NCBI GenBank assembly: GCA_047017005.1
Contig: JBKXSZ010000026.1
Location: 1-17,012, forward strand
Direction: 5' to 3'
DNA from: JBKXSZ01 sp047017005
GTDB lineage: Bacteria; Bacillota; Clostridia; TANB77; CAG-508
Length of the DNA: 17,012 bases
Both the position numbers and the translations under genes were made by a program. The notes under the pieces are model-generated. The model was not told where the DNA came from. It saw only the letters and a program-made list of their open reading frames with translations, and did no database searches. This document shows, in pieces, positions 6,010 to 13,837 of the stretch (position 1 is its first letter; each line of letters begins with the position of its first letter).

Positions 6010-7671
6010 TTAAAAAATTCCAACAATATTACCTTTGTCATCAATATCAATTTGTTCTGCTGCTGGCTTCTTAGGTAGTCCTGGCATTGTCATGATTTTT
6101 CCTGTTAGCACAACAATAAATTCTGCTCCCGCTCTTAACACTACGTCTTTTACCGTAATAGAGAACGGCTCTATACATTCTAAATTTTTTGCATTATCTG
6201 ATAATGAGTATTGCGTTTTAGCAATGCATACGGGTAAATTTCCATATCCTAATTGTTCTATTTCCTTTATTTTTACTTTTGCTTTTTCTGTAAGTTCAAT
6301 ATCTTCTGCCCCATACACTTTTTGCGCTATCTTTCTTGTTTTGTTTTCAATACTATCCTCTAATTCATACATATATGTTAAAGTACTTTGCTTATTACAT
6401 AAAGAAACTATTTTTTGTGCTAAATCAGTTGCTCCTTCTGAGCCTTTTCCCCAAGCTTCCATTAAACTTAGTTCTACTTTTTGTTTTTGTAGTTCTTTTC
6501 TTAAGTAATTGATTTCTGCTTCTGTATCCGATGTATATTTATTAATTGCCACCACAACATTTAAGCCATACTTATTTTTTAAATTATCAATATGTTTTTC
6601 TAGATTATGCATTCCTCTTTCCAGATACTCTAAACTTTCTGTTGTAATATCTTCTTTTGGCATTCCACCGTGATATTTTAATGCCTTTATCGTTGCAACA
6701 CATACCACTGCATCTGGTTTAATATTTGCTTTTCTACATTTTATATCTAAAAACTTCTCTGCTCCTAAATCTGCCCCAAATCCAGCTTCTGTAATTACAT
6801 AGTCTGCTAATTTTAACGCCATTTTCGTTGCAATAATACTATTACATCCATGTGCAATGTTAGCAAATGGCCCTCCGTGTACAATTGCTGGTACATTTTC
6901 TAATGTCTGTACCAAATTCGGATTAATGGCATCTTTTAATAAAACGGTTAGACTTCCCTCAGCTTTTAAATCTCTGGCTGTAATTGGTTTATTTTCTTTA
7001 GTATAACCTACAATAATATTTCCTAATCTTCTTTTTAGGTCCTCTATGTCTTCTGCTAAGCAAAAAATAGCCATTATTTCAGATGCAACAGAAATGTCAA
7101 AGCCATCTTCTCTAGGAATCATATTTTTTTCACCAGAAAGGCCGCATTCTATTTTTCGTAATTGCCTATCATTTAAATCCACGCAACGTTTCCATGTAAC
7201 ACGGTCAAATCCCAATTCATTTCCCTGGAAAATATGATTATCAATTAAAGCAGCTAATAGGTTATTAGCTGAAGTAATAGCATGAATATCTCCTGTAAAG
7301 TGTAAATTAATATCTTCCATTGGTGCAATTTGAGAATATCCTCCCCCTGTTGCACCTCCTTTTATTCCAAAAACAGGGCCTAAGGATGGTTCACGTAATG
7401 CTAATATTGTTTTTTCTCCTATCTTATTCAGTCCATCTGCTAATCCAATAGCTACCGTTGTTTTACCTTCTCCTAATGGAGTGGGATTAATTGCTGTTAC
7501 TAATACAAGTTTACCATTTTTCTTTTTTTCTATCTTTTTCATGATAGTATTTTCTATTTTAGCTTTATATTTTCCGTATTGTTCTAGGTATTCTTCTTCT
7601 ATATCTAATTTTTCTGCTATCTTTATAATAGGTTCTAATTTTGCATTTCTTGCAATTTCAATATCCTCCAT
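6010..7671 (-). CDS. fhs: Formate-tetrahydrofolate ligase
   Basis: Fhs joins formate to tetrahydrofolate using ATP and makes 10-formyl-THF. It is the entry step of the methyl branch of acetogenic one-carbon metabolism and a formyl source for purines and fMet. The protein has 553 residues against the usual 555 or so and is uninterrupted. The ATP-binding loop TPLGEGKTT (about 64-72) and the conserved REPSLGPVFGIKGGATGGGY and IAPMEDINLHFTGD blocks follow in normal order. AAGGAGGG precedes ATG 7671 by a good distance. It has its own promoter candidate at 7743-7771 and is followed by sleB. Fmt at 12278-13270 uses the same 10-formyl-THF, a metabolic rather than operonic link. No folD, fchA or other Wood-Ljungdahl gene is visible here. 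Confidence 0.98.
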   Translation of the reverse strand: MEDIEIARNAKLEPIIKIAEKLDIEEEYLEQYGKYKAKIENTIMKKIEKKKNGKLVLVTAINPTPLGEGKTTVAIGLADGLNKIGEKTILALREPSLGPVFGIKGGATGGGYSQIAPMEDINLHFTGDIHAITSANNLLAALIDNHIFQGNELGFDRVTWKRCVDLNDRQLRKIECGLSGEKNMIPREDGFDISVASEIMAIFCLAEDIEDLKRRLGNIIVGYTKENKPITARDLKAEGSLTVLLKDAINPNLVQTLENVPAIVHGGPFANIAHGCNSIIATKMALKLADYVITEAGFGADLGAEKFLDIKCRKANIKPDAVVCVATIKALKYHGGMPKEDITTESLEYLERGMHNLEKHIDNLKNKYGLNVVVAINKYTSDTEAEINYLRKELQKQKVELSLMEAWGKGSEGATDLAQKIVSLCNKQSTLTYMYELEDSIENKTRKIAQKVYGAEDIELTEKAKVKIKEIEQLGYGNLPVCIAKTQYSLSDNAKNLECIEPFSITVKDVVLRAGAEFIVVLTGKIMTMPGLPKKPAAEQIDIDDKGNIVGIF

Positions 7672-7742
7672 ACTAGATCCCTCCTTTTTTCTACTTCTTT
7701 CTATCTTGCTTTTTTCTATTTTCTATTTTATTTTCTCCGTTT

Positions 7743-7771
7743 ATTATATCTATATTCAAAAAAAAGAGCAA
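7743..7771 (-). promoter_or_regulatory. Candidate fhs promoter overlapping the preceding terminator
   Basis: On the - strand a perfect TATAAT (7748-7743) has TTGCTC (7771-7766) 17 bp upstream. The -35 is weak and lies in the 3' arm of the PAP2 terminator. The leader is about 65 bases and shows no recognisable tetrahydrofolate riboswitch. Confidence 0.5.
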
Positions 7772-7807
7772 TACTTTTTATTCGTATTTGCATCTCTTTC
7801 TTTTTTT
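7758..7807 (-). terminator. Rho-independent terminator ending the asp23-to-PAP2 operon
   Basis: In the - direction, AAAGAG, GC and AATAC pair with GTATT, GC and CTCTTT with small bulges around an A-rich loop. The stem is followed by eight T residues (7765-7758). It starts 27 bases after the PAP2 stop. Confidence 0.8.
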
Positions 7808-7834
7808 GTTTTGTTTATTTTATTCATTTCTACA

Positions 7835-8275
7835 TTATAGTAAAGCTCCTACTACTACTCCAATTAAAGCTCCTACAAATACTTGTGTTGGTGTATGTCC
7901 TAATACTTCTACTAATTTTTCGGATACTTCTAACCCACTTAAATTAGGAGTTTCCACTATTTTATTTAATAGAGTTGCTTGTTTTCCTGCAGCTCTTCTT
8001 ACTCCAGCTGCATCATACATAACAACAAATGCAAATATTAAACTTAACGCAAAAATAGGGGAACTAAAGCCATAGAATTTTCCTATTAATACAGATAATG
8101 ACATAACAACAGCTGAATGAGAACTTGGCATTCCTCCTGCTCCCATAATTCTTTTAAAATTGAATTTCTTCGTTACTATTAAATCATATATCACTTTAAA
8201 AGTTTGAATTCCTAGCCATAGTAAGAATGGAATATAAATGCATTTATTTGTCAAAATCTCTATTAGTATATCCAT
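7835..8275 (-). CDS. Divergent PAP2 family (DUF212) membrane protein
   Basis: This 146-residue integral membrane protein has about four hydrophobic segments. The family signature is clear: GAGGMPSSHSAVV (about 45-57) corresponds to the PAP2 phosphatase SxxxH motif, and VMYDAAGVRRAAGKQA (about 85-100) is the divergent PAP2 block. The C-terminal LGHTPTQVFVGALIGVVVG is also typical. Members are presumed lipid-phosphate or polyprenyl-phosphate phosphatases, but activity is not established for this protein. AGGAGA precedes ATG 8275. It starts 23 bases after xseB and is the last gene of the long operon that begins with asp23. Confidence 0.92.
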   Translation of the reverse strand: MDILIEILTNKCIYIPFLLWLGIQTFKVIYDLIVTKKFNFKRIMGAGGMPSSHSAVVMSLSVLIGKFYGFSSPIFALSLIFAFVVMYDAAGVRRAAGKQATLLNKIVETPNLSGLEVSEKLVEVLGHTPTQVFVGALIGVVVGALL

Positions 8276-8298
8276 TTAATTTCTGTCTCCTTTTCGTT

Positions 8299-8538
8299 CT
8301 AATTTTCTTCTGCTCTTTTAAAAGGTTCTTCTTGTATTTCCCCTTCATTTTGAATTAAGATATTTATTCTCTTTTCAGCGCTTTCTAACATTTCATTACA
8401 TTTTTTAGAAAGTTCCATTCCTTCTTCAAATTTTTGTACCGATTCGTCTAAACTTAATTCTCCTTTTTCTAGTTCATTTGCTATTGTTTCTAATTTTTGC
8501 ATTGATTCTTCAAATGTAATATCTTTTTGGTCTGTCAT
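8299..8538 (-). CDS. xseB: Exodeoxyribonuclease VII small subunit
   Basis: XseB coats the helical stalk of XseA in exonuclease VII, which degrades single-stranded DNA from both ends. This 79-residue protein has the family pattern TFEESMQKLETIANELEKGELSLDESVQKFEEGMEL (two amphipathic helices) and a charged tail. GGAGG precedes ATG 8538. Unusually, it is separated from xseA by a gene for a membrane-anchored protein (8577-9077) instead of overlapping xseA directly. Confidence 0.96.
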   Translation of the reverse strand: MTDQKDITFEESMQKLETIANELEKGELSLDESVQKFEEGMELSKKCNEMLESAEKRINILIQNEGEIQEEPFKRAEEN

Positions 8539-8576
8539 TTTTTCCTCCTATTTTTTATTCTCTTTTTGGGTTTATA

Positions 8577-9077
8577 TTATTTCTCAAATGTTCCTGTTTT
8601 GGTATTTACTTGATAATATAGAATAACATGCCCATCTTTATTGTCTATTACTTTTACAGAATGTTCATCTCCTGTTTTTCCATCTTCTTCATCCATAGCA
8701 ATCGTTACGGTGTCATCTTCTCCCCAATCTTTTCGTACAATTTCCATTGCTTTTTTTTGTTCGTCTGAATAATTTCTTTTAATTACTACATTCGGTATTT
8801 TATTTGGGTCATCATCGTCTGCATATACTGTATTATCTTTTTTGTCTTCTGATTTATTGTCTTCTTTCGTAGCTGTGTTAGTAGTATTATTTACCGTTTT
8901 ATTTTCTACTTTATTTTCCAATGTGTTATTTTCTATTGTATTATTTGTTACCCCATTTTCCAAAGCTACTGTTTCTTGTGTTTTAAAATAACGAGCATAC
9001 ACAACAGCTCCTAAGATAGCAATTAATAGAATAGCAGAAACTATAATTAATGGTTTTAAAGAATTTATTTTTTTCAT
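8577..9077 (-). CDS. Membrane-anchored protein of unknown function between xseA and xseB
   Basis: This 166-residue protein has a Lys-flanked N-terminal hydrophobic helix (about 9-29). An Asn/Thr/Glu low-complexity linker follows (about 36-80, repeating NNT, ENN, ENK), then an Asp-rich stretch and a compact C-terminal domain (about 95-166) with SDEQKKAMEIVRKDWGEDDTV and VILYYQVNTKTGTFEK. The C-terminal half recalls small PepSY-like or YpmB-like extracytoplasmic domains, but I do not recognise the family with confidence. There is no lipobox cysteine, so it is most likely a signal-anchor protein exposed outside. AAGGAAAG precedes ATG 9077. It lies 15 bases after xseA and 38 before xseB, clearly within the operon. 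Confidence 0.8.
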   Translation of the reverse strand: MKKINSLKPLIIVSAILLIAILGAVVYARYFKTQETVALENGVTNNTIENNTLENKVENKTVNNTTNTATKEDNKSEDKKDNTVYADDDDPNKIPNVVIKRNYSDEQKKAMEIVRKDWGEDDTVTIAMDEEDGKTGDEHSVKVIDNKDGHVILYYQVNTKTGTFEK

Positions 9078-9092
9078 GTTCTTTCCTTCTTT

Positions 9093-10283
9093 CTATAATA
9101 AGATTTTAGCGGTTTTTTCTCCGTCTTTATATTGTAATCTTATTTCGTCATTTGTCTTTAAGTCTTTTGCACTTTTTATGATTTTTCCATCCTTTTCTGT
9201 TAAGCAATATCCTCTTGTTAATGTTTTTAATGGACTTAATGCATCTAGTGTTGAAATGACTTTTGTCATTTTCATACGACAATCTTTTAATTTATTCTGT
9301 GTACTATTTTGCATTGCTTTGATTTTCATATCTATTTGAATACTAAGTTCATGAATTGGTTGTAGTGGCTCTTTAAAACATCTTCTTGTCATACATTTTT
9401 CATATCTTAGTTTCATAAGTTCCGTTTTTTTCTTTAATGCTATTTTATATCGATTTTGATAATTGTCTAATTTCATTTTTAATTCTGCTATGTCTGGAAC
9501 TGCTAATTCTGCAGCAGCAGATGGCGTTGGTGCTCTTAAATCTGCAACAAAATCTGCGATTGTAAAATCCGTTTCATGTCCTACCGCAGAAATGACCGGT
9601 ATATCAGATGCATAAATAGCCCTAGCTACTATTTCCTCATTAAAAGGCCATAAATCTTCTAAGGAGCCTCCTCCTCTTGCCACTACTAATACATCTGCTA
9701 ATTTTTTCCCATTCATAATTGAAATGGCTTTTGCTATTTTCTCTCCTGCTCCTTCTCCTTGTACAGGAACGGGAAGTAATCTAATATATACATTTGGATT
9801 CCTTCTGGTGGATACGTTAATAATATCCTTAATAACAGAACCGGTTTCTGAAGTTAGCACTCCTATTACTTTTGGTGCTAGTGGTATTTTCTTTTTATGT
9901 TCTTGTTTAAATAGCCCTTCTGTCTCTAATTTTGCTTTTAATTCTTCATATGCGGTATATAACGAACCCATTCCATCTTCTTGCATTGCTTTACAATAGA
10001 TTTGGTATACACCATCTCTCTCAAACACAGAAACTGTTCCAAATACAAGTACTTTCATACCGTCTTTTGGAATGAATTTTAGATTTGCTGTATAGCCTTT
10101 AAACATAATACATTTAATCAAAGAATTTTCATCCTTTAATGTAAAATACATATGTCCTGTATAGTGATGTTTAAAGTTTGAAATTTCTCCTTTTACTAAT
10201 ACATTGTTTAGCATTTCATCATTGGCTACTTTTTCTTTTATATATCGATTTAAATCGGTTACACTAATTGGGTCTATCTTCAT
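9093..10283 (-). CDS. xseA: Exodeoxyribonuclease VII large subunit
   Basis: XseA is the catalytic subunit of exonuclease VII. The protein has 396 residues, slightly shorter than the 440-460 of E. coli or Bacillus but usual for clostridia. The N-terminal OB fold (residues 1-100: SVTDLNRYIKEK, VKGEISNFK, HMYFTLKD) is followed by the catalytic core with GVLTSETGSVIKDI, VVARGGGSLEDLWPFN, SAVGHETDFTIADFVAD and RAPTPSAAAE. A Lys-rich helical stalk and the C-terminal TRGYCLTEKDGKII segment come last. AAAGGA precedes ATG 10283. It starts 23 bases after nusB. Confidence 0.97.
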   Translation of the reverse strand: MKIDPISVTDLNRYIKEKVANDEMLNNVLVKGEISNFKHHYTGHMYFTLKDENSLIKCIMFKGYTANLKFIPKDGMKVLVFGTVSVFERDGVYQIYCKAMQEDGMGSLYTAYEELKAKLETEGLFKQEHKKKIPLAPKVIGVLTSETGSVIKDIINVSTRRNPNVYIRLLPVPVQGEGAGEKIAKAISIMNGKKLADVLVVARGGGSLEDLWPFNEEIVARAIYASDIPVISAVGHETDFTIADFVADLRAPTPSAAAELAVPDIAELKMKLDNYQNRYKIALKKKTELMKLRYEKCMTRRCFKEPLQPIHELSIQIDMKIKAMQNSTQNKLKDCRMKMTKVISTLDALSPLKTLTRGYCLTEKDGKIIKSAKDLKTNDEIRLQYKDGEKTAKILL

Positions 10284-10306
10284 GTATATCCTTTGCTCCC
10301 TCTTTT

Positions 10307-10729
10307 TTAATTCTCTTCTTCTGCTATTTTATGTTTTTTTATAATACTTGCTAGCACCCCATTAATGAAGGTTGCAGAGTTGTCTTCTCCATATTTCTTA
10401 GCAAGTTCTACTGCTTCATTTACAACAACTTTGAAAGGAACTTCTTTATATAGTAACTCATAAATAGCAATCTTTAAAATTGCTAAGTTGATTTTAGAAA
10501 TTCTATTTATTTCCCAATCTTTTTTTAGATTTTCTGTTATTTCTGTTTCAACTTCTGCTCTTTTTTCTTGAATTCCATTTATGATTGTTTCTATGTATTT
10601 TTTTGAATTATTATCTGTTATTTCATTGTTTTCCAAATATAATTCAACTTGTTCTTGGTTCCATTCATTTTGTATCTCCATGCTATATACTAGCTTAAAA
10701 GCTGCTTCTCGAATCGCTGTTCTGTTCAT
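10307..10729 (-). CDS. nusB: Transcription antitermination factor NusB
   Basis: NusB binds boxA RNA together with ribosomal protein S10 and supports antitermination in rRNA operons. This 140-residue all-helical protein has the usual length and signature segments: REAAFKLVYSMEI at the start, WEINRISKINLAILKIAIYELLY in the middle and VVNEAVELAKKYGEDNSATFINGVLASI at the end. GGGGAG precedes ATG 10729. The order Asp23-AmaP-DUF2273-NusB-Xse is common in Firmicutes. Confidence 0.96.
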   Translation of the reverse strand: MNRTAIREAAFKLVYSMEIQNEWNQEQVELYLENNEITDNNSKKYIETIINGIQEKRAEVETEITENLKKDWEINRISKINLAILKIAIYELLYKEVPFKVVVNEAVELAKKYGEDNSATFINGVLASIIKKHKIAEEEN

Positions 10730-10759
10730 TTCTTACTCCCCATCTTTTTTATTTTTCTA

Positions 10760-10963
10760 CTACATTCTATCAATAAAGTTCTTTAATTTTTCCTTTACTT
10801 CATATTTGTTTTGTTGGATATAGTTTCCAACAAAAATTCCTAAACATATTAAAATAATTCCAATAATTAATCGATATAAATTTGTAAGTAATATTAATAT
10901 AGCTACGATGGCACCTATAATCGCACCTCTGTACTGCATAATAAAATCTTTAAATCCACTCAT
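10760..10963 (-). CDS. DUF2273 small membrane protein of the Asp23/AmaP cluster
   Basis: This 67-residue protein has two closely spaced hydrophobic segments (about 12-26 and 30-48) joined at a Tyr/Arg, with a charged C-terminal tail (KYEVKEKLKNFIDRM). The opening FKDFIMQYRGAIIGAIVAILI is typical of DUF2273 proteins, found next to amaP and asp23. Its exact role is unknown; it probably takes part in the envelope-associated Asp23 complex. AAGGAAGGAG precedes ATG 10963. It starts 15 bases after amaP. Confidence 0.88.
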   Translation of the reverse strand: MSGFKDFIMQYRGAIIGAIVAILILLTNLYRLIIGIILICLGIFVGNYIQQNKYEVKEKLKNFIDRM

Positions 10964-10978
10964 GTTTTCACTCCTTCC

Positions 10979-11536
10979 TTAATCTTGTATCATTTCCTTT
11001 TTCGGAGCAATATTCTTTACTCTAATATTTACTTCTTTTACATCTAAGTCTGATGCTTTCTTTACTGCTGCTTTGATTTTTGTTTGTAAGTTATTAGATA
11101 AATCTTTGATAACTGCATTTTGTGTAACATATAATGTGACATACACCGTAACATTATTTTCAGCATCAAGTCCTACTTTTGTTGAAACATTCTCTGCTTC
11201 ACTAAATCCTTTTGCTACACCATTTACTAAATTCTCTAATGTGTCTTTTGAAATTAGTAATTTACCATTTTCATTTTGTAATAACACACCATCTTTTGCA
11301 TTTACTTCTGGTCTTGTAGTAGAGTCAAAGAAAATGCATTTAATAGCAAGTAATATAAAGGCAATTGCTATTCCTAATGTAATATTTGTTGCAATTTGGT
11401 TTTCTAAAATACAATCCATAAATACTTTTATCATGCTAGTATCAATCCATCCAAATATCATAAGACACATTACAATAGATAATATTAAAATAATATTGGA
11501 AAATACTACTAATCCTATTTTTTCTAAAAATTTCAT
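10979..11536 (-). CDS. amaP: Alkaline shock response membrane anchor protein AmaP
   Basis: AmaP anchors Asp23 to the cytoplasmic membrane (established in Staphylococcus). This 185-residue protein has two N-terminal transmembrane helices (about 7-29 and 50-70), then a cytoplasmic domain resembling Asp23 itself (GVAKGFSEAENVSTKVGLDAENNVTV, KVNIRVKN-like end). CGGAGG precedes ATG 11536. It follows asp23 after 84 bases that contain a long inverted repeat (11559-11611), so its expression may be uncoupled from asp23. Confidence 0.88.
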   Translation of the reverse strand: MKFLEKIGLVVFSNIILILSIVMCLMIFGWIDTSMIKVFMDCILENQIATNITLGIAIAFILLAIKCIFFDSTTRPEVNAKDGVLLQNENGKLLISKDTLENLVNGVAKGFSEAENVSTKVGLDAENNVTVYVTLYVTQNAVIKDLSNNLQTKIKAAVKKASDLDVKEVNIRVKNIAPKKEMIQD

Positions 11537-11558
11537 TTTTCTTCCTCCGTTTACTTTT

Positions 11559-11611
11559 AAAAGTGAATATGCTGTTGTTTTAATTTTTTATTGTTTTGCA
11601 TATTCACTTTT
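11559..11611 (-). repeat. 14-bp perfect inverted repeat between asp23 and amaP
   Basis: AAAAGTGAATATGC (11559-11572) is the exact reverse complement of GCATATTCACTTTT (11598-11611) across a 25-nt AT-rich loop. A 12-bp palindrome ACTTTTAAAAGT (11553-11564) overlaps the left arm and offers a competing fold. In the - strand RNA the hairpin ends just before the amaP ribosome binding site with only a short U run, so it is a weak terminator or an mRNA processing/stability element. Confidence 0.75.
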
Positions 11612-11620
11612 ATGTTCTCT

Positions 11621-12055
11621 TTATTTATCTTCTTCTGTTTCTTCTTGGCTTATTTCTGTGTTAACACCTTGTACATGAACATTAACTTCTGTTACTTTTA
11701 ATCCTGTCATGTTTTCTACGGCTTTCTTTACTCTATTTTGAATTTCAAAAGCTACATCTGGTATTCTTGTTCCATATTCTACGATAATATTAACATCTAT
11801 CTTTGCTTCTTTTTCCATTATTTCGACTTTAATACCTTTTGCTAGATTTTTCTTTCCGCTTAATACTTCAGAAATTCCTCCAGCAAATCCTCCGCTCATT
11901 CCTGCTACTCCTGGTACTTCTGATACGGCTACTCCAGCGATAACTGCAACTACATCATCCGCGATTTTAATTCCATTTGTATCTTCTTGCATGGTTTCTT
12001 CTATTTTTTCTTTCTTAACTTCCTCTTTTATTTCTCTTTTTTCTTCTTTCTCCAT
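11621..12055 (-). CDS. Asp23/Gls24 family envelope stress response protein
   Basis: This is a 144-residue cytoplasmic protein of the Asp23/Gls24 (DUF322) family, abundant envelope-associated proteins held at the membrane by AmaP. After a Glu/Lys-rich N-terminal helix (1-25), the domain runs from NGIKIADDVVAVIAGVAVSEVPGVAGMSGG through VNIIVEYGTRIPDVAFEIQ to the end motif VKKAVENMTGLKVTEVNVHVQGV. All are hallmark segments. GGAGG precedes ATG 12055, and a good promoter lies at 12119-12147. It is the first gene of the operon running down to the PAP2 gene. Confidence 0.95.
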   Translation of the reverse strand: MEKEEKREIKEEVKKEKIEETMQEDTNGIKIADDVVAVIAGVAVSEVPGVAGMSGGFAGGISEVLSGKKNLAKGIKVEIMEKEAKIDVNIIVEYGTRIPDVAFEIQNRVKKAVENMTGLKVTEVNVHVQGVNTEISQEETEEDK

Positions 12056-12118
12056 TTTAATTTCCTCCTTCTTTTATATCCATAAAATGAATTTGTTTAT
12101 TCCTTTGTAGATACTATA

Positions 12119-12147
12119 AGTATATCAATTTATGGAATTTTTTACAA
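12119..12147 (-). promoter_or_regulatory. Promoter of the asp23-to-PAP2 operon
   Basis: On the - strand TTGTAA (12147-12142) and TATACT (12124-12119) are separated by 17 bp. The site lies about 65 bases before the asp23 start and after the fmt terminator. Confidence 0.65.
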
Positions 12148-12183
12148 CTATTTTCCTATATTTTAATAAATATTTCAGAGGAC

Positions 12184-12235
12184 AAAAAAAGAAATACATG
12201 TATTTTTATTCCTACATGGATTCCTTTCTTTTTTT
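12184..12235 (-). terminator. Strong terminator of the priA-def-fmt operon
   Basis: A-run plus GAAAGGAATCCATGTA pairs with TACATGTATTTC plus a T-run, with one C-T mismatch and G-U pairs. The loop is about 10 nt and a long T tract follows on both strands. It begins some 40 bases after the fmt stop and separates fmt from asp23. Confidence 0.85.
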
Positions 12236-12277
12236 GCTTTTTCTTATCACCTTTTTAGTTTTCTACTTGTTTATATC

Positions 12278-13270
12278 TTAGATTTCTTTTTCAAATCTCT
12301 GAATGGCTTCTATTTTACTTCCTCTTAAGAAATCTTGAACCTGCATTTTTTTTGCGTTTTCACCTTGTATTTCTATTACAGAAAGCACTCCATCTATTGT
12401 CTTTATATATAGTCCCTTTTTATCATCTACATAGAGAATAGTTCCTGGTTCAATATCTTTAAATTTAAATGCATATTCCTTAAACTCTGGAAATTGCTCC
12501 ATAAATTCTTTTTGCTTAATTGCTTGCACTTTCCAAAATTTTATCTTCTTTCCTTCTAAAAAAGTATAAGCTCCCATAATAGGGTTTAACCCTCTTACTA
12601 GATTTTTGATTTCTTTTGTTGTCTTGTTTTCCCAGTCAATATTTGCCATCTTTTTATCTAGCATCGGTGCTACGGTAAAGTCTTCTCCTTGTTTTTGCCT
12701 TGGAGCAGTTTCTTTTTCTATTTGTTTCACCGTTTCTACTAAAAGTTGCGCTCCTATTTTTGCTAATCTGTTCCATAACTCTCCTGTTGTCTCATCTTCT
12801 CCAATCGTTACTTTCTCTTTTAGGATCATGTCCCCAGTGTCCATTCCAGCGTCCATATACATAGTTGTAACCCCTGTTTCTTTTTCTCCATTTAGAACAG
12901 CCCATTGAATTGGTGCTGCTCCTCTATATTTAGGAAGCAAAGAACCATGTACATTAATACAACCCATTCTAGGAATTTCTAATATCTCTTTTGGTAGAAT
13001 TTTTCCATACGCTACTACACATATTAAATCTGGCTGTAAATCTTTTATTTGATGGATAAATTCTTCGTTTTTTCTTACCTTTTCTGGTTGATAAATAGTA
13101 AGTCCCCTTTCAAGAGCATACTCTTTAACAGGGCTTGCTATCATTTTCATTCCTCTTCCTTTAGGTCTATCTGGATTGGTTACAACCCCTATTATTTCAT
13201 GTCCTGCTTCATACAAAGCTCTTAAAGATTCCATTGCAAAATCTGGTGTTCCCATAAATACAATTTTCAA
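12278..13270 (-). CDS. fmt: Methionyl-tRNA formyltransferase
   Basis: Fmt transfers a formyl group from 10-formyl-THF to initiator Met-tRNA. The protein has 330 residues. The N-terminal hydrolase fold begins KIVFMGTPDFA. The catalytic triad Asn106, His108 (CINVHGSLLPKYRGAAPIQ) and Asp144 (AGMDTGDM) falls at the same numbers as in E. coli. The PDRPKGRGMK substrate loop and the C-terminal OB-like tRNA-binding domain (from about 205) are present. AAGGTGAAG precedes ATG 13270, which lies 15 bases after def. Def later removes the formyl group this enzyme adds. Confidence 0.98.
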   Translation of the reverse strand: MKIVFMGTPDFAMESLRALYEAGHEIIGVVTNPDRPKGRGMKMIASPVKEYALERGLTIYQPEKVRKNEEFIHQIKDLQPDLICVVAYGKILPKEILEIPRMGCINVHGSLLPKYRGAAPIQWAVLNGEKETGVTTMYMDAGMDTGDMILKEKVTIGEDETTGELWNRLAKIGAQLLVETVKQIEKETAPRQKQGEDFTVAPMLDKKMANIDWENKTTKEIKNLVRGLNPIMGAYTFLEGKKIKFWKVQAIKQKEFMEQFPEFKEYAFKFKDIEPGTILYVDDKKGLYIKTIDGVLSVIEIQGENAKKMQVQDFLRGSKIEAIQRFEKEI

Positions 13271-13285
13271 ATTGCTTCACCTTCT

Positions 13286-13819
13286 TTATTTTTTCTTTTT
13301 CTTCTTTGCTTTTTTAGCCTCTTCTTCCCCTTGTGCAGCTTGTAAATCTTCTGGAGTTACATACTCTAAGGTTCCTGGAATCATCTTATCGATAAATAGG
13401 ACTCCATCTAGGTGGTCTAATTCATGACTAAAAGCTTGTGCTAATAAATCTTCTCCTGTAATTTTTCTTTCTTTTCCATTTTCATCTAGAGCTTTTACGG
13501 TTACTTTCTGTGGTCTTACTACTTTAGCAAATTGATTTGGAAAACTTAAACAACCTTCATCTACTGTCTGTTCTCCTTTTTCTTTAACAATCTCTGGATT
13601 AATTAACACAATCGGTCCTGTACCATCATATACATCAATAACAACAATTCTCTTTAAGATTCCTACCTGATTTGCTGCTAGTCCTACTCCATTATATGTA
13701 TGTAATGTTTCTATCATATCTTCTACTAGTACTTTTATTTTTTCATCTACGTTTTCTACAAGTTTTGCTTTTTTTCTTAGTATTTCATCTCCATTTTCTA
13801 CTATTTTACGAATTGCCAT
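13286..13819 (-). CDS. def: Peptide deformylase
   Basis: Def removes the N-formyl group from nascent proteins at the ribosome exit. The protein has 177 residues with the three metalloenzyme motifs: GVGLAANQVG (44-53), EGCLS (88-92, Cys90 ligand) and HELDH (132-136, His132 and His136 ligands, Glu133 catalytic). It has the short bacterial type-2-like spacing with FSHELDHLDG. The C-terminus ends in a Glu-Ala-Lys tail with a terminal run of lysines, which may favour ribosome contact. AGGAGAG precedes ATG 13819. It sits 18 bases after priA and 15 before fmt. Confidence 0.98.
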   Translation of the reverse strand: MAIRKIVENGDEILRKKAKLVENVDEKIKVLVEDMIETLHTYNGVGLAANQVGILKRIVVIDVYDGTGPIVLINPEIVKEKGEQTVDEGCLSFPNQFAKVVRPQKVTVKALDENGKERKITGEDLLAQAFSHELDHLDGVLFIDKMIPGTLEYVTPEDLQAAQGEEEAKKAKKKKKK

Positions 13820-13837
13820 CTTTCTTACTCTCCTTTT

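Noticed and set aside
7672..7757. Possible tetrahydrofolate riboswitch before fhs
   Set aside because: The leader is short, A-rich and purine-biased, with no stems resembling the folate aptamer.
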